DNA of 64,000 nt from Streptomyces sp. NBC_01476 (lineage in GTDB: Bacteria; Actinomycetota; Actinomycetes; Streptomycetales; Streptomycetaceae), in contig NZ_CP109446.1 of assembly GCF_036227265.1 (NCBI RefSeq), forward strand, positions 3,915,001 to 3,979,000, read 5' to 3'. The notes beneath the pieces are model-generated. The model saw nothing but the letters and a program-made list of their open reading frames with translations, was not told the origin of the DNA and did no database searches. A program made the translations under genes and the position numbers. Shown piece after piece: positions 7,955 through 16,867 of this stretch (position 1 is the stretch's first letter; the number at the start of each line of letters is the position of its first letter).

Positions 7955-9244
7955 ATGCCGCAACACGAGTACGAACTCGCCGGGCTGACGGTGCTCCATA
8001 TGACGCAGCCGGTCGAGGGCGGCGTCGCCCGCGTCGTCATGGACCTGGTGACGGCCCAGGTGCGCGCCGGGGCCCGCGTCGTGGTCGCCTCACCGGCGGG
8101 CCCTGCGGCGCCCGGCCGGCCCGCGCGACCCTCAGGACCCGCGGTGCCGCCCCAGCCGTCGGGGTCGTCGCAGGCACCGGAGGCACCGGAGCCCGCCCGG
8201 CCGCCGGACGCGGAGCCCGGCCCGTTCGCGCGCCGGCTCGCCGCGGTGGGCGCCGAGGCCGTACGGTGGCCCGCGCGCCGCTCCCCCGGCCCCTGGCTCC
8301 CCCGCGAAGTCGCCGCCGCCGCCCGCGTCCTGGCCGCCGTCCGCCCCGACCTGCTCCACCTGCACAGCGCCAAGGCCGGACTGGCCGGACGCCTCGCCGC
8401 CCGGGGCCGCGTGCCCACCGTCTTCCAGCCGCACGCCTGGTCGTACGACGCGGTGACCGGCCCGGTCGCGTCGGCCGCGCTGCGCTGGGAGCGGTACGCC
8501 ACCCGCTGGACCGACCGGGTCCTCTGCGTCAGCGCGGCCGAACGGGAAGCCGGCCTACGGCACGGGCTGCGGGCCGCCTGGTCGGTCGTCCCCAACGGCG
8601 TGGACACCACCCACTTCACGCCTGCCGCCGACCCCGGCTCAGTACGGGCCGGCCTCCCCGCCCTGGCCGGACTGCCGCCCGGCGCCCCGCTGGTGGTGTG
8701 CGTCGGACGGCTCTGCCCGCAGAAGGGCCAGGACGTCCTGCTGCGCGCCTGGCCGGAGGTGACCGCCCGGCTCCCCGCCGCCCGGCTCGCCCTCGTCGGC
8801 GACGGCCCCGACCGCGGCCGGCTGCTGCGCGCGGCCCCGCCCGGCGTGACCTTCGCGGGGCCGACCGCCGACCCGCGGGCCTGGTACCGCGCCGCCGACC
8901 TGGTGGTGCAGCCCTCCCGGTGGGAGGGCATGGCGCTGGCACCGCTGGAGGCGATGGCCTGCGGCCGGGCGGTGCTGCTCACCGACGTGGCCGGCGCCCG
9001 GGAGAGCCTGCCGCCGGCCGACACCGCCACCGGCCTGGTCACCGCGGCCGATCCCGCGGCACTGGCCCGCGCCCTCGTACGGCTGCTCGGCGACCCCCCG
9101 CTGCGTGCCGCGGTCACCGCCCGCGCCGTGGCCCACGTCCGCGACCGGCACGACGTACGCAGGGCGGCCGCCGCGGTCTCGGCCCTCTACCGCGACCTGC
9201 TCTCCCTCCCCCATCCGCACCCTGTGGAGAGGGCCCCCCGATGA
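7955..9244 (+). CDS. Glycosyltransferase family 4 (exopolysaccharide)
   Basis: 429-residue cytosolic GT-B glycosyltransferase that would add a sugar to the lipid-linked repeat unit. N-terminal acceptor domain begins LTVLHMTQPVEGGVARVVMDLV; the donor domain shows VVCVGRLCPQKGQDVLLRA and the nucleotide-sugar motif PSRWEGMALAPLEAMACG with the E-x7-E spacing of GT4. A Pro/Ala-rich insertion of about 40 residues (near 49-90) interrupts the N-terminal domain and is unusual. ATG at 7955 is the first plausible start after GAGAGGGAG. First gene of an operon whose members overlap by four bases; its stop overlaps the next ATG. Confidence 0.88.
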   Translation: MPQHEYELAGLTVLHMTQPVEGGVARVVMDLVTAQVRAGARVVVASPAGPAAPGRPARPSGPAVPPQPSGSSQAPEAPEPARPPDAEPGPFARRLAAVGAEAVRWPARRSPGPWLPREVAAAARVLAAVRPDLLHLHSAKAGLAGRLAARGRVPTVFQPHAWSYDAVTGPVASAALRWERYATRWTDRVLCVSAAEREAGLRHGLRAAWSVVPNGVDTTHFTPAADPGSVRAGLPALAGLPPGAPLVVCVGRLCPQKGQDVLLRAWPEVTARLPAARLALVGDGPDRGRLLRAAPPGVTFAGPTADPRAWYRAADLVVQPSRWEGMALAPLEAMACGRAVLLTDVAGARESLPPADTATGLVTAADPAALARALVRLLGDPPLRAAVTARAVAHVRDRHDVRRAAAAVSALYRDLLSLPHPHPVERAPR

Positions 9245-10953
9245 CGCGCTCCGCCCCGCGTATCCCCGGCCCGGGTACGCAGAACCCGTCCCCGACCACC
9301 TACGGCCACGGCACCGGCCCGCTCCCCGCCGCCGCGCCCGCACCCCGCGGCAAGGCACCGGCCGACCGCACCGGCGACCGCTCCCCGGGCACGGCAGCCG
9401 GCTCGGAGAGACCCACCGGCCGCACCGCCGACAGATCCCGGGGCGGCGGTACGGCTGCCGGCCGGCACGCCGACCGCCTGCGCGGCGGCAACGCGACCAC
9501 CGACCGCGTCACGGTCGCGGCACCCCGCGCCGGCCGGCCGGTCCGGCCGGCGCGGGACACCTCCACCGGGCCCGGCTCCCACCGCCGCGCTCTGCGGGAG
9601 CGGGCCGGCGGCGCACTGGCCGCCGGCGACTGCCTGGCCGTACTGGCCGGCGCCATGGCCGCGCAGGCCGTGGCCGGCGCCGCCACCGCGGGCGACGCGG
9701 CCCGCTGCGGCGCCGTCGCGCTCGGCATCCTGCTGCTGGGCTGCCGGCAGGCCGGCCTCTACCGCCCCGGGTTCGACCCCGGCGCCCTGCGCGAAGTGCC
9801 CGCCGTGGCCGTACGGGCCGCGCTCGCCTGGGGGTTCGCCGCCGCGGTGACCGGCGCCGGGCTCGGCCGCGAGGCGCTGGTGACCGCGATCGTGCTCACC
9901 GTGACCGTGGCGTGCGCGCTGCGGGCGCTCACCTACCGGCTGCGGCGCGCGGCGGCCCTGCGCCACCCCGGGTCCACGCTGATCGTCGGCGCCGGCCCGG
10001 CCGTGCGGCAGATCGCCGCCGCGCTCCAGACGCACCCCGAGTACGGCATGCGGCCGGTGGGCGTCGTCGCCCCGGGTCCCGGCACCGACGCGACCGACCC
10101 GGCGGTACGGCAACTGGCCGCCGAGGTCCCGCTGCCGGTGCTCGCCGGGCACGGCCAGACCATCCGCGCGGTGATCCAGAACGCGGTCAGGTACGCGGTC
10201 GTCACCGGGCCGCCGGCCCTGGACGCGCGGACCACCGCGACGGTGCGGCTGCTGGTCGCGCAGGGCTGCCAGGTGTGGCAGCTGAGCACCGGCCGCGGTC
10301 CGGTGCCGCCCGGGCACCTGTGGGGATTCGCCTGCCGGCGCCTGGAACCCGACCCGCGCGGGGTGCCGCAGGCGCCGGGCCGGCGGGCCAAGCGGGCGCT
10401 GGACGCGGTGGTCTCCGGCATCGCGCTGCTCTGCTTCGCACCCGTGCTGGGCGCCTGCGCGCTCGCCGTACGGCTGGCCGACGGGCCGGGGGTGCTCTTC
10501 CGGCAGGAGCGGATCGGGCTCGGCGGGCGGCCGTTCACGCTGCTGAAGTTCCGCACCCTGCGGCCGAGCGACGAGAGCGAGTCGGCGACGCGGTGGTCCA
10601 TCGCGCACGACCGGCGGATGAGCGCAGTCGGTCGAGTGCTGCGGCAGACCTCGCTGGACGAGCTGCCGCAACTGTGGAACGTCCTGCGCGGCGACATGAG
10701 CCTGGTCGGTCCGCGTCCCGAACGCCCGCACTTCGTCGCGCAGTTCAGCACCGCGCACCCCGGCTACCAGGACCGGCACCGGATGCCCGCCGGCATCACC
10801 GGGCTGGCCCAGGTGCACGGGCTGCGCGGGGACACCTCGATCGCGGACCGGGCCAGGTTCGACAACCACTACATCGACAGCTGGTCGTTCTGGCAGGACG
10901 TGGCGATCCTCGCCCGTACCGTCTGCGCGGTCTTCCGGTTCGGCGGCAGCTGA
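9241..10953 (+). CDS. Polyprenyl-phosphate sugar-1-phosphate transferase (WcaJ/WbaP type)
   Basis: 570-residue membrane enzyme that starts the exopolysaccharide repeat unit by moving a sugar-1-phosphate from a nucleotide sugar to undecaprenyl phosphate. About 115 low-complexity residues precede a four-helix membrane region, a Rossmann-like CoA_binding_3 part (LIVGAGPAVRQIAAALQ), another helix (DAVVSGIALLCFAPVLGACAL) and the catalytic bacterial sugar transferase domain: RQERIGLGGRPFTLLKFRT, the Asp-Glu pair in SLDELPQLWNVLRGDMSLVG, and PRPERP. Start ATG overlaps the previous stop (ATGA). The disordered N-terminus is longer than usual. Confidence 0.92.
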   Translation: MTRSAPRIPGPGTQNPSPTTYGHGTGPLPAAAPAPRGKAPADRTGDRSPGTAAGSERPTGRTADRSRGGGTAAGRHADRLRGGNATTDRVTVAAPRAGRPVRPARDTSTGPGSHRRALRERAGGALAAGDCLAVLAGAMAAQAVAGAATAGDAARCGAVALGILLLGCRQAGLYRPGFDPGALREVPAVAVRAALAWGFAAAVTGAGLGREALVTAIVLTVTVACALRALTYRLRRAAALRHPGSTLIVGAGPAVRQIAAALQTHPEYGMRPVGVVAPGPGTDATDPAVRQLAAEVPLPVLAGHGQTIRAVIQNAVRYAVVTGPPALDARTTATVRLLVAQGCQVWQLSTGRGPVPPGHLWGFACRRLEPDPRGVPQAPGRRAKRALDAVVSGIALLCFAPVLGACALAVRLADGPGVLFRQERIGLGGRPFTLLKFRTLRPSDESESATRWSIAHDRRMSAVGRVLRQTSLDELPQLWNVLRGDMSLVGPRPERPHFVAQFSTAHPGYQDRHRMPAGITGLAQVHGLRGDTSIADRARFDNHYIDSWSFWQDVAILARTVCAVFRFGGS

Positions 10954-12275
10954 TGGCCCTCACCTTCGCCGGCACCCTGCCGCGCCGCACCGCACCGACG
11001 CTGCGTCAGCTCGCCTGGCTGGTTCCGCTGCTTCCGGCGGTCGCCACGGTGCTGCTGCTCGCGGCGCCGGTCGGCACCGGTGACGTCAGCAGGTCGGGCA
11101 AGGTCACCCCGGCCGACGCGGCCTCGGCGGTGCTCGTCCTGACCTGCGCGGTACGGCTGGTGCGGGCCCGGCGGCGGGTGCTGAGCCCGGCGGCGGCGAT
11201 CGTGCTCGGGGCGCCGGTGGCCGGCTTCGCGCTGTCCGCGGCGACGTCGCTCGACCCCGGCGCCGGGCTGGCCGGATTCCTGCGCTACGCCCAGGTGTTC
11301 GTGGCTGTGCCGGCCGCGGTCGTACTGCTGCTGCGCGACCGGCGGGACTTCGCGGTGATCGCCGGGAGCATCGTGGCGCTGGCGCTGGTGCAGGGCACGG
11401 TCGGGGTGTGGCAGTACGCGACCGGGACCGGCGCGTCGTACCAGGGCGAGGACATCCGGGCGGTCGGCACCTTCGGGCCCTCGGACGTCATGGGCATGGC
11501 CACGGTGGTCGCGTACGGGCTGGTGATCGCGGTCGGCTGGGCGCTGGGCGCGGGGCCGGTGCGGATGCGGCTCACCGCGCTGGGCTGCGCGGTGGCGCTC
11601 GCGGTGCCGCTGACGGTCTCCTTCAGCCGGGGCACCTGGATCGCGACGGCGGTCGCCTGCGCGGCGATGACGGTGCTGGCCGGGTGGCGGCAGGCGGTAC
11701 GGGTCTTCGGGGTGCTGGCGGCGAGCGCGGTGCTGCTGGTCGGCGGGGTCGGGGTCGGGTCGCAGCTGATCGGCGCGCGCGTCGCCAGCATCACCCAGGT
11801 CACCGACGCGCCGGACCCGTCGGTGACCGACCGGTACACCCTGTGGGCCGCGGCGGTCTCGATGTGGCGCGAGCACCCGGTGGCCGGAGTGGGCCTCAAG
11901 CGGTTCCCTGACGAACGCGACGGCCGGGCCGGGCTCGGGCTCTCCTCCGGCAGCGACACGGCGGGCGCCGGCCAGGGGTTCAAGCGGGAGCCGCTGCTCT
12001 CGCCGCACAACATGTACCTGCTCGCGCTGAGCGAGCAGGGCCTGGTCGGCTGCGCGCTGCTCACCGGCTCCTGGGCGGCCCTGCTCGCCGGCGCCACCGC
12101 CCGCCTGCGCCGCGTCCCTTCGGCCCCCGGCCTCGCCGCCGTCGGCCTGCTGCTGTGGACCCTGGTCGACTTCCTCTACGCCGACATCGGCGGCCCGTGC
12201 ACCGTCCTCACCGCCACCCTGCTCGGGCTCACCGGCTGGTACGCCCTCGCCCCCGCGAACGGACCGCGCCCATGA
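10953..12275 (+). CDS. O-antigen ligase/Wzy-like polysaccharide polymerase
   Basis: 440-residue integral membrane protein with about ten hydrophobic segments and the Wzy_C/O-antigen-ligase core: a long periplasmic-side loop containing DRYTLWAAAVSMWREHPVAG and, after it, SPHNMYLLALSEQGLVG with the conserved His-Asn. In a Wzx/Wzy pathway it would polymerise flipped repeat units outside the membrane. ATG at 10953 overlaps the upstream TGA by one base. Its place between the initiating transferase and a flippase-type protein supports the polymerase assignment over a ligase role. Confidence 0.85.
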   Translation: MALTFAGTLPRRTAPTLRQLAWLVPLLPAVATVLLLAAPVGTGDVSRSGKVTPADAASAVLVLTCAVRLVRARRRVLSPAAAIVLGAPVAGFALSAATSLDPGAGLAGFLRYAQVFVAVPAAVVLLLRDRRDFAVIAGSIVALALVQGTVGVWQYATGTGASYQGEDIRAVGTFGPSDVMGMATVVAYGLVIAVGWALGAGPVRMRLTALGCAVALAVPLTVSFSRGTWIATAVACAAMTVLAGWRQAVRVFGVLAASAVLLVGGVGVGSQLIGARVASITQVTDAPDPSVTDRYTLWAAAVSMWREHPVAGVGLKRFPDERDGRAGLGLSSGSDTAGAGQGFKREPLLSPHNMYLLALSEQGLVGCALLTGSWAALLAGATARLRRVPSAPGLAAVGLLLWTLVDFLYADIGGPCTVLTATLLGLTGWYALAPANGPRP

Positions 12276-13906
12276 CCGAGGCGCGGGCGCGCGACACGAT
12301 CCCCTCACCGGCCGGCCCTGCGGCGGAGCCCGCCGCGACCGTCCCGGCGGGCCGGCGCCCGGCGCCCGCCGCATCCGGGCCGGCCGGCGGCGGGTCGCAG
12401 GGGCTGGCGTGGGCGGCCGGGGTGACGGCCGGGCTGAGCGTGGCCGGGTCGGTGGTGGGGCTGGTGCGGGATCAGACCATCGCGCACCTCTTCGGGGCGG
12501 GTGCGGAGTCGGACGCGTTCCTGGTGGCGTGGACGCTGCCGGAAGTCGCGGCGACCGTGCTGATCGAGGACGCGATGGCGCTGCTGATGGTGCCCGCCTT
12601 CAGTGCCGCGCTCGCGCGCGGCGGGGCGGTCCCCGGTCTGGTCAGGGGGACGCTGCCCCGGCTGCTCGCGGTGCTGGGCGTGCTGACCGCCGTCCTGGTG
12701 GCGGGCGCGCCCTGGGTGGTGCGGGTGCTGGCGCCCGGACTCGCGGACCCGGCGGAAGCGGTCGCGTGCACCCGGCTGACCGCGGTGAGCGTCCTCACCT
12801 TCGGCCTGGCCGGCTATCTCTCCGCCGCCCTGCGGGCACACCGCCGTTTCGTGCCGCCCGCCGCGATCTACGTCGCCTACAACGCCGGCATCATCGCCAC
12901 CCTCCTCGCCCTGCACGGCCGTTACGGCGTGCTGGCCGCGGCGGCCGGCGTCGCGGTCGGCGGCTGCCTGATGGTCGCCGTCCAACTACCCTCCGCCATC
13001 GCCGAGTTGCGCGGCCACCGAGTCCCGGCCGGTGCGCCCCGCGCGCCGCACCGCACGCTCGCCCTCGCGCTGCTCGCCCCGGTCGTCCTGTTCACTCTCA
13101 GCCGCCAGGCCCAGGTCCTGGTCGAGCGGTTCTTCGCCGCCCCCCTGCCGGCGGGCGCGATCTCGCACCTCAACTACGCGCAGAAAGTGGCCCAGTTGCC
13201 GATGGCGCTGTCCGTGATGATCTGCACGGTCACCTTCCCCGCCGTCTCCCGAGCACTGGCCGAGGGCGACCGGGAAAAGGCCCGCGAACGCGTCGAACGC
13301 GACCTCACCCTCGCCTGCGTCGTGGTCCTGACCGGCACCGCATACGTCATCGCCTGCGCCCCCCAGCTGATCTATGTCCTCTTCCAGCGGGGCGAGTTCA
13401 GCGCGGACGACACCGCGGCGACGGCGGCGGTGATGCGGGTGTACGCGCTCGGCCTGCTCGGCCAGAGCCTCGTCGGCACCCTGATCCGGCCGTTCTTCTC
13501 CGCGGGCCGCCCCACCTGGTATCCGGCCGCCTCGATGGCGGCCGGCCTGCTGGTCACCGCCGTCGCGGACGCCGCCGCGGTCGGGCCCTGGGGCGCCTAC
13601 GGCATCGCCGCGGGCAACGCGCTGGGCATCACCGTCACCGCGGGCCTGCTGCTGCGCGGCCTCGGCGGCCACAGCATCGCGGTGCGGGTCCGCACGATCG
13701 CGCCCGGTCTGACCCGGACGCTGCTGGCCGCGGCGGTGGCCACCGCCGCGGGCTGGCTCGTCAGCACGCGCGTCCCCGGCGCGTTCGCCGCCACCGCGGC
13801 CTGCGGCCTCGCCGTACCGGCCGTCTTCACGCTGGCGGCCTTCGCCGTACGCGTACCGGAACTGCCGTATCTGCTCGCCACCGTGACACGGAAGGGCCGC
13901 CGATGA
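12272..13906 (+). CDS. MurJ/MviN-like lipid-linked oligosaccharide flippase
   Basis: 544-residue MOP-superfamily protein with about 14 membrane segments after a 45-residue Pro/Ala-rich head. Family blocks include GLVRDQTIAHLFGAGAESDAF and DAFLVAWTLPEVAATVLIEDA near the N-terminus, and a central RQAQVLVERFFAAPLPAGAIS. MurJ flips lipid II, but this copy lies inside an exopolysaccharide operon where a Wzx-type flippase is expected, so I infer that it exports the polysaccharide repeat unit. Starts at ATGA shared with the polymerase stop. Confidence 0.85.
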   Translation: MTEARARDTIPSPAGPAAEPAATVPAGRRPAPAASGPAGGGSQGLAWAAGVTAGLSVAGSVVGLVRDQTIAHLFGAGAESDAFLVAWTLPEVAATVLIEDAMALLMVPAFSAALARGGAVPGLVRGTLPRLLAVLGVLTAVLVAGAPWVVRVLAPGLADPAEAVACTRLTAVSVLTFGLAGYLSAALRAHRRFVPPAAIYVAYNAGIIATLLALHGRYGVLAAAAGVAVGGCLMVAVQLPSAIAELRGHRVPAGAPRAPHRTLALALLAPVVLFTLSRQAQVLVERFFAAPLPAGAISHLNYAQKVAQLPMALSVMICTVTFPAVSRALAEGDREKARERVERDLTLACVVVLTGTAYVIACAPQLIYVLFQRGEFSADDTAATAAVMRVYALGLLGQSLVGTLIRPFFSAGRPTWYPAASMAAGLLVTAVADAAAVGPWGAYGIAAGNALGITVTAGLLLRGLGGHSIAVRVRTIAPGLTRTLLAAAVATAAGWLVSTRVPGAFAATAACGLAVPAVFTLAAFAVRVPELPYLLATVTRKGRR

Positions 13907-14931
13907 CCGCCGAACCGACCACTCCGGGCCGCCGCAGCGCGCGGGTGCCCTGGACGCTGATGTACCACTCCGTCGGGGACTCGAGGAACGACCCGTACCT
14001 GATCACCGTCGACCCCGGCCGGCTCGCCGCCCAGCTGCGCTGGCTCAACCGGCACGGTCTGACCGGGGTCGGCATGCGCGAACTGCTCGCCGCCCGCGCG
14101 GCCGGGCGGGACCAGGGCCTGGTCGGGCTCACCTTCGACGACGGCTACGCCGACTTCCTGCACCTGGCCGTACCCGCGCTGCGCGAACACGGCCACACGG
14201 CAACGGTGTTCGTGCTCGCCGGGCGGCTCGGCGGCACCAACGCGTGGGACCCGGACGGCCCGGTCAAACAACTGCTCGACGCACAGGGCATCCGCGAGGC
14301 GGCCGGCGCGGGCATGGAGATCGGCTCGCACGGACTGCTGCACCGGGACCTGACGGAGCTGGACGACGCGGCGCTCGCCGCCGAAGTGGGCGAGAGCCGG
14401 GAGCTGCTGGCCGAGGTGACCGGCACCGCGCCGATCGGTTTCTGCTACCCGTACGGCACGGTGGACGCGCGGGTGATCGCCGCGGTACGCCGCGCCGGGT
14501 ACACGTACGCCTGCGCGATCACCCCCGGTCCGCTGACCTCGCTGCTCGCGCTCCCCCGCACCCACATCGGCAACCGCGAGACCGCGCCGCGCCTGCACGC
14601 CAAACGCGCCCTCCACGATTTCCACAGCCGCCGCCTCCCCGCCCTCCCCGACCTGCCCGCGGCGGCGCTCGCCGGGTCGCCGCGGCCCCCGGAGACCGGC
14701 CCGTCACCCGCCAGGACCCCGCCGTACGGCGAGGTGGCGCACCACCGTTCCGGCGACCACCCGGCCGACGCGGACACACGGAGCGCCGGGCATCCCGCAC
14801 CCGCCGCTCCGTCCGCTGACGACACCCCGCGCCCGGAGCGGGGCCGGACCACCGGCTCCCCCGCGGGCCAGGACGCACCCGGCCCGCAGGCCCCCGCACC
14901 GCTCACCGACTCCCCCGGAGGTCACCCGTGA
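13903..14931 (+). CDS. Polysaccharide deacetylase (NodB/CE4 family)
   Basis: 342-residue CE4 esterase expected to remove N-acetyl groups from sugar residues. Motif 1 TFDDG with Asp79-Asp80 and motif 2 HGLLH with the metal ligands His143 and His147 are present; FCYPYGTVDARV corresponds to a later family motif. No signal peptide or membrane segment precedes the domain, so it may act on the cytosolic lipid-linked unit, which is atypical for this family. Residues after about 235 are a Pro-rich tail of unknown role. Starts at ATGA shared with the flippase gene. Confidence 0.88.
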   Translation: MTAEPTTPGRRSARVPWTLMYHSVGDSRNDPYLITVDPGRLAAQLRWLNRHGLTGVGMRELLAARAAGRDQGLVGLTFDDGYADFLHLAVPALREHGHTATVFVLAGRLGGTNAWDPDGPVKQLLDAQGIREAAGAGMEIGSHGLLHRDLTELDDAALAAEVGESRELLAEVTGTAPIGFCYPYGTVDARVIAAVRRAGYTYACAITPGPLTSLLALPRTHIGNRETAPRLHAKRALHDFHSRRLPALPDLPAAALAGSPRPPETGPSPARTPPYGEVAHHRSGDHPADADTRSAGHPAPAAPSADDTPRPERGRTTGSPAGQDAPGPQAPAPLTDSPGGHP

Positions 14932-16193
14932 AGGTCCTGCACATCATCACCGGGCTCGGCATCGGCGGCGCAGAACAGCAGTTGAGGCTGCTGGTGCGCC
15001 GGCTGCCGGTGGACTGCGAGGTGGTGACGCTGACCAACCCCGGTCCGGTCGCCGACGGCCTTGAGGCGGACGGCGTGCCCGTCACGCACCTCGGGATGGG
15101 CGGGAACCGCGACCTGGGCGTGCTGCCCCGGCTGGTCTCGTTCATCCGCGCGGGCGGCTACGACGTGGTGCACACCCACCTCTACCGGGCGTGCGTCTAC
15201 GGCCGGGTGGCCGCCCGGCTGGCGGGCGTACGGGCCGTGGTCGCCACCGAGCACTCGCTGGGCGTCACCCAGATCGAGGGCCGCCCGCTCGGCATCGGCA
15301 CCCGGGCCCTCTACCGGGCCACCGAACGCCTCGGCGCCGGCACGCTGGCCGTCTCCGCGACCGTCGAGCGCCGCCTGACCGCCTGGGGCGTGCCCGGCGA
15401 CCGCGTCCACCTCGCCCCCAACGGCATCGACCCGGCGGTCTTCCGCTTCTCCGACCGGGCCCGCACGGCCGCCCGCGCCCGCCTCGGCGTCCCCGAGGGC
15501 GCCTACGTCGTCGGCGGGGTGGGCCGGCAGGTGGCGGCGAAGAACTTCGACGACCTGATCCGCACGGTCGCCGCCCTCCCCGGCGTCCACCTGATCCTGG
15601 CCGGCGACGGCCCCGAACGGGTGCCGCTGCTGCGGCTCGTGCAGGACCTCGGGGCCGCGGGCCGCGTCCACTTCGCCGGTCCCGCGCACGCCGACGGCGA
15701 ACTGGCCGGGCTCCTGGCGGCGATGGACCTGTTCGTCTCGCCGTCCGCCGAGGAGTCCTTCGGCCTCGCCCTGGTCGAGGCGCTCGCCGCCGGGCTGCCC
15801 GCGCTCTACGTCGCCTGCCCCGCGGTGGAGGACCTGCCGCCGCAGGACGCGCCCGGCGCCCGCGCCGTCACCCGCTACGAACTCCCGGCCGCGGTATGCG
15901 AGGAGCACGCGGCCGGCCCCCGCCGCCTCCCGGTGCCGGCCGCCGTCGAGCGTTACCACATCGACCGCACCGCGGCGGACGTGATGGCGCTGTACGAAAC
16001 GGCCGTCCACGGCCGCCGCGCCGCCCGCACCCCGGCCCCCGTCCCGGGCCAGCCGGTCCCCGGGAGCACGCCTTCCGGAGCGGATACCCGAGCCGGAGCC
16101 GCACCCCGATCCGAGGCCGCCGCAACCGGAACCGGGGCCGCGCCGGGCTCCGGCACCGCCGACGTCACCCAGGCTGTCCCCGCCGAGAAATGA
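14928..16193 (+). CDS. Glycosyltransferase family 4 (second in EPS operon)
   Basis: 421-residue GT-B enzyme: acceptor domain MKVLHIITGLGIGGAEQQLRLL (glycine-rich loop GIGGAE), donor domain with VGGVGRQVAAKNFDDLIRTV, LILAGDGPER and SPSAEESFGLALVEALAAGLP, whose two glutamates have the family 4 spacing. Best read as a sugar transferase for the repeat unit. The GTG at 14928 follows GGAGGTCACCC and overlaps the deacetylase stop. The last 60 residues are low-complexity. Confidence 0.9.
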   Translation: MKVLHIITGLGIGGAEQQLRLLVRRLPVDCEVVTLTNPGPVADGLEADGVPVTHLGMGGNRDLGVLPRLVSFIRAGGYDVVHTHLYRACVYGRVAARLAGVRAVVATEHSLGVTQIEGRPLGIGTRALYRATERLGAGTLAVSATVERRLTAWGVPGDRVHLAPNGIDPAVFRFSDRARTAARARLGVPEGAYVVGGVGRQVAAKNFDDLIRTVAALPGVHLILAGDGPERVPLLRLVQDLGAAGRVHFAGPAHADGELAGLLAAMDLFVSPSAEESFGLALVEALAAGLPALYVACPAVEDLPPQDAPGARAVTRYELPAAVCEEHAAGPRRLPVPAAVERYHIDRTAADVMALYETAVHGRRAARTPAPVPGQPVPGSTPSGADTRAGAAPRSEAAATGTGAAPGSGTADVTQAVPAEK

Positions 16194-16201
16194 GAGACCC
16201 C

Positions 16202-16867
16202 ATGGACGAGTTCGCAGAACACCGCGACGCCCACCGCCGCAGCGCGCGCCGCCGGTCGCGGTGGCGGGCGCTGCCCCGCTGGGTGCCGCTGCCGCTGGGC
16301 CTGGGGATCGGGCTGGCCGGCGGGCTCGGGTACGGGCTGGCGGCGACCCCGCAGTACGCCGCGACCAGCTACGTCATGGTCGTACCGCAGCACACCGGGG
16401 ATTCGCCGACCGCGCTCGGCTTCGCCCAGGCCTACGGACGGATCGTCACCGGTTCCGCGGTGCTGGCCGGCGCGTCGGCCGCCGCCCGCACGCCGGTCGC
16501 CGGCCTCGGTGACCACGTCCAGGCGCAGACCTCGCCGGACGCGCCGATGATCTCCGTGACCGGCACCGCGGACGGCGGTCAGGACGCGGCCCGCATCGCC
16601 AACGCGGTCGCCGCATCCCTTGCCGAGACCGGCAACCGCGACTCCGCCGCCACGGGTGTGCGCCTGCTGGTCTTCTCCCCGGCGGTCGCGCCCACCTCCC
16701 CTGCCTCCCCTTCCGTCCCGCTCTCGGCCGCGGTCGGCGCCAGCGCCGGCGCCCTCCTCGGCGCCCTGGCCCTCCTGGTCCGCCCCCGCGAACAGCCCGA
16801 AGCCCCGGACGCGACGGTCCCCGCCCCGGCCCACGGCGTACGCGAACCCGCCCGGACAGCGCTGTGA
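16202..16867 (+). CDS. Wzz-like chain-length/co-polymerase protein
   Basis: 221-residue membrane protein with basic N-terminus, a first membrane helix about residues 28-48 (VPLPLGLGIGLAGGLGYGLAA), an external domain containing QYAATSYVMVVPQ and a second helix near 172-192, the topology of polysaccharide co-polymerases; there is no attached tyrosine kinase domain. GAGAG lies five bases before the ATG at 16202; an ATG at 16190 that overlaps the upstream stop would add four residues and cannot be excluded. Probably sets polymer length together with the Wzy-like polymerase. Confidence 0.75.
   Translation: MDEFAEHRDAHRRSARRRSRWRALPRWVPLPLGLGIGLAGGLGYGLAATPQYAATSYVMVVPQHTGDSPTALGFAQAYGRIVTGSAVLAGASAAARTPVAGLGDHVQAQTSPDAPMISVTGTADGGQDAARIANAVAASLAETGNRDSAATGVRLLVFSPAVAPTSPASPSVPLSAAVGASAGALLGALALLVRPREQPEAPDATVPAPAHGVREPARTAL

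Noticed and set aside
9187..10869. A 560-codon minus-strand frame opposite the polyprenyl-phosphate sugar transferase gene
   Set aside because: No recognisable domain, and the sense strand carries the complete sugar transferase signature.
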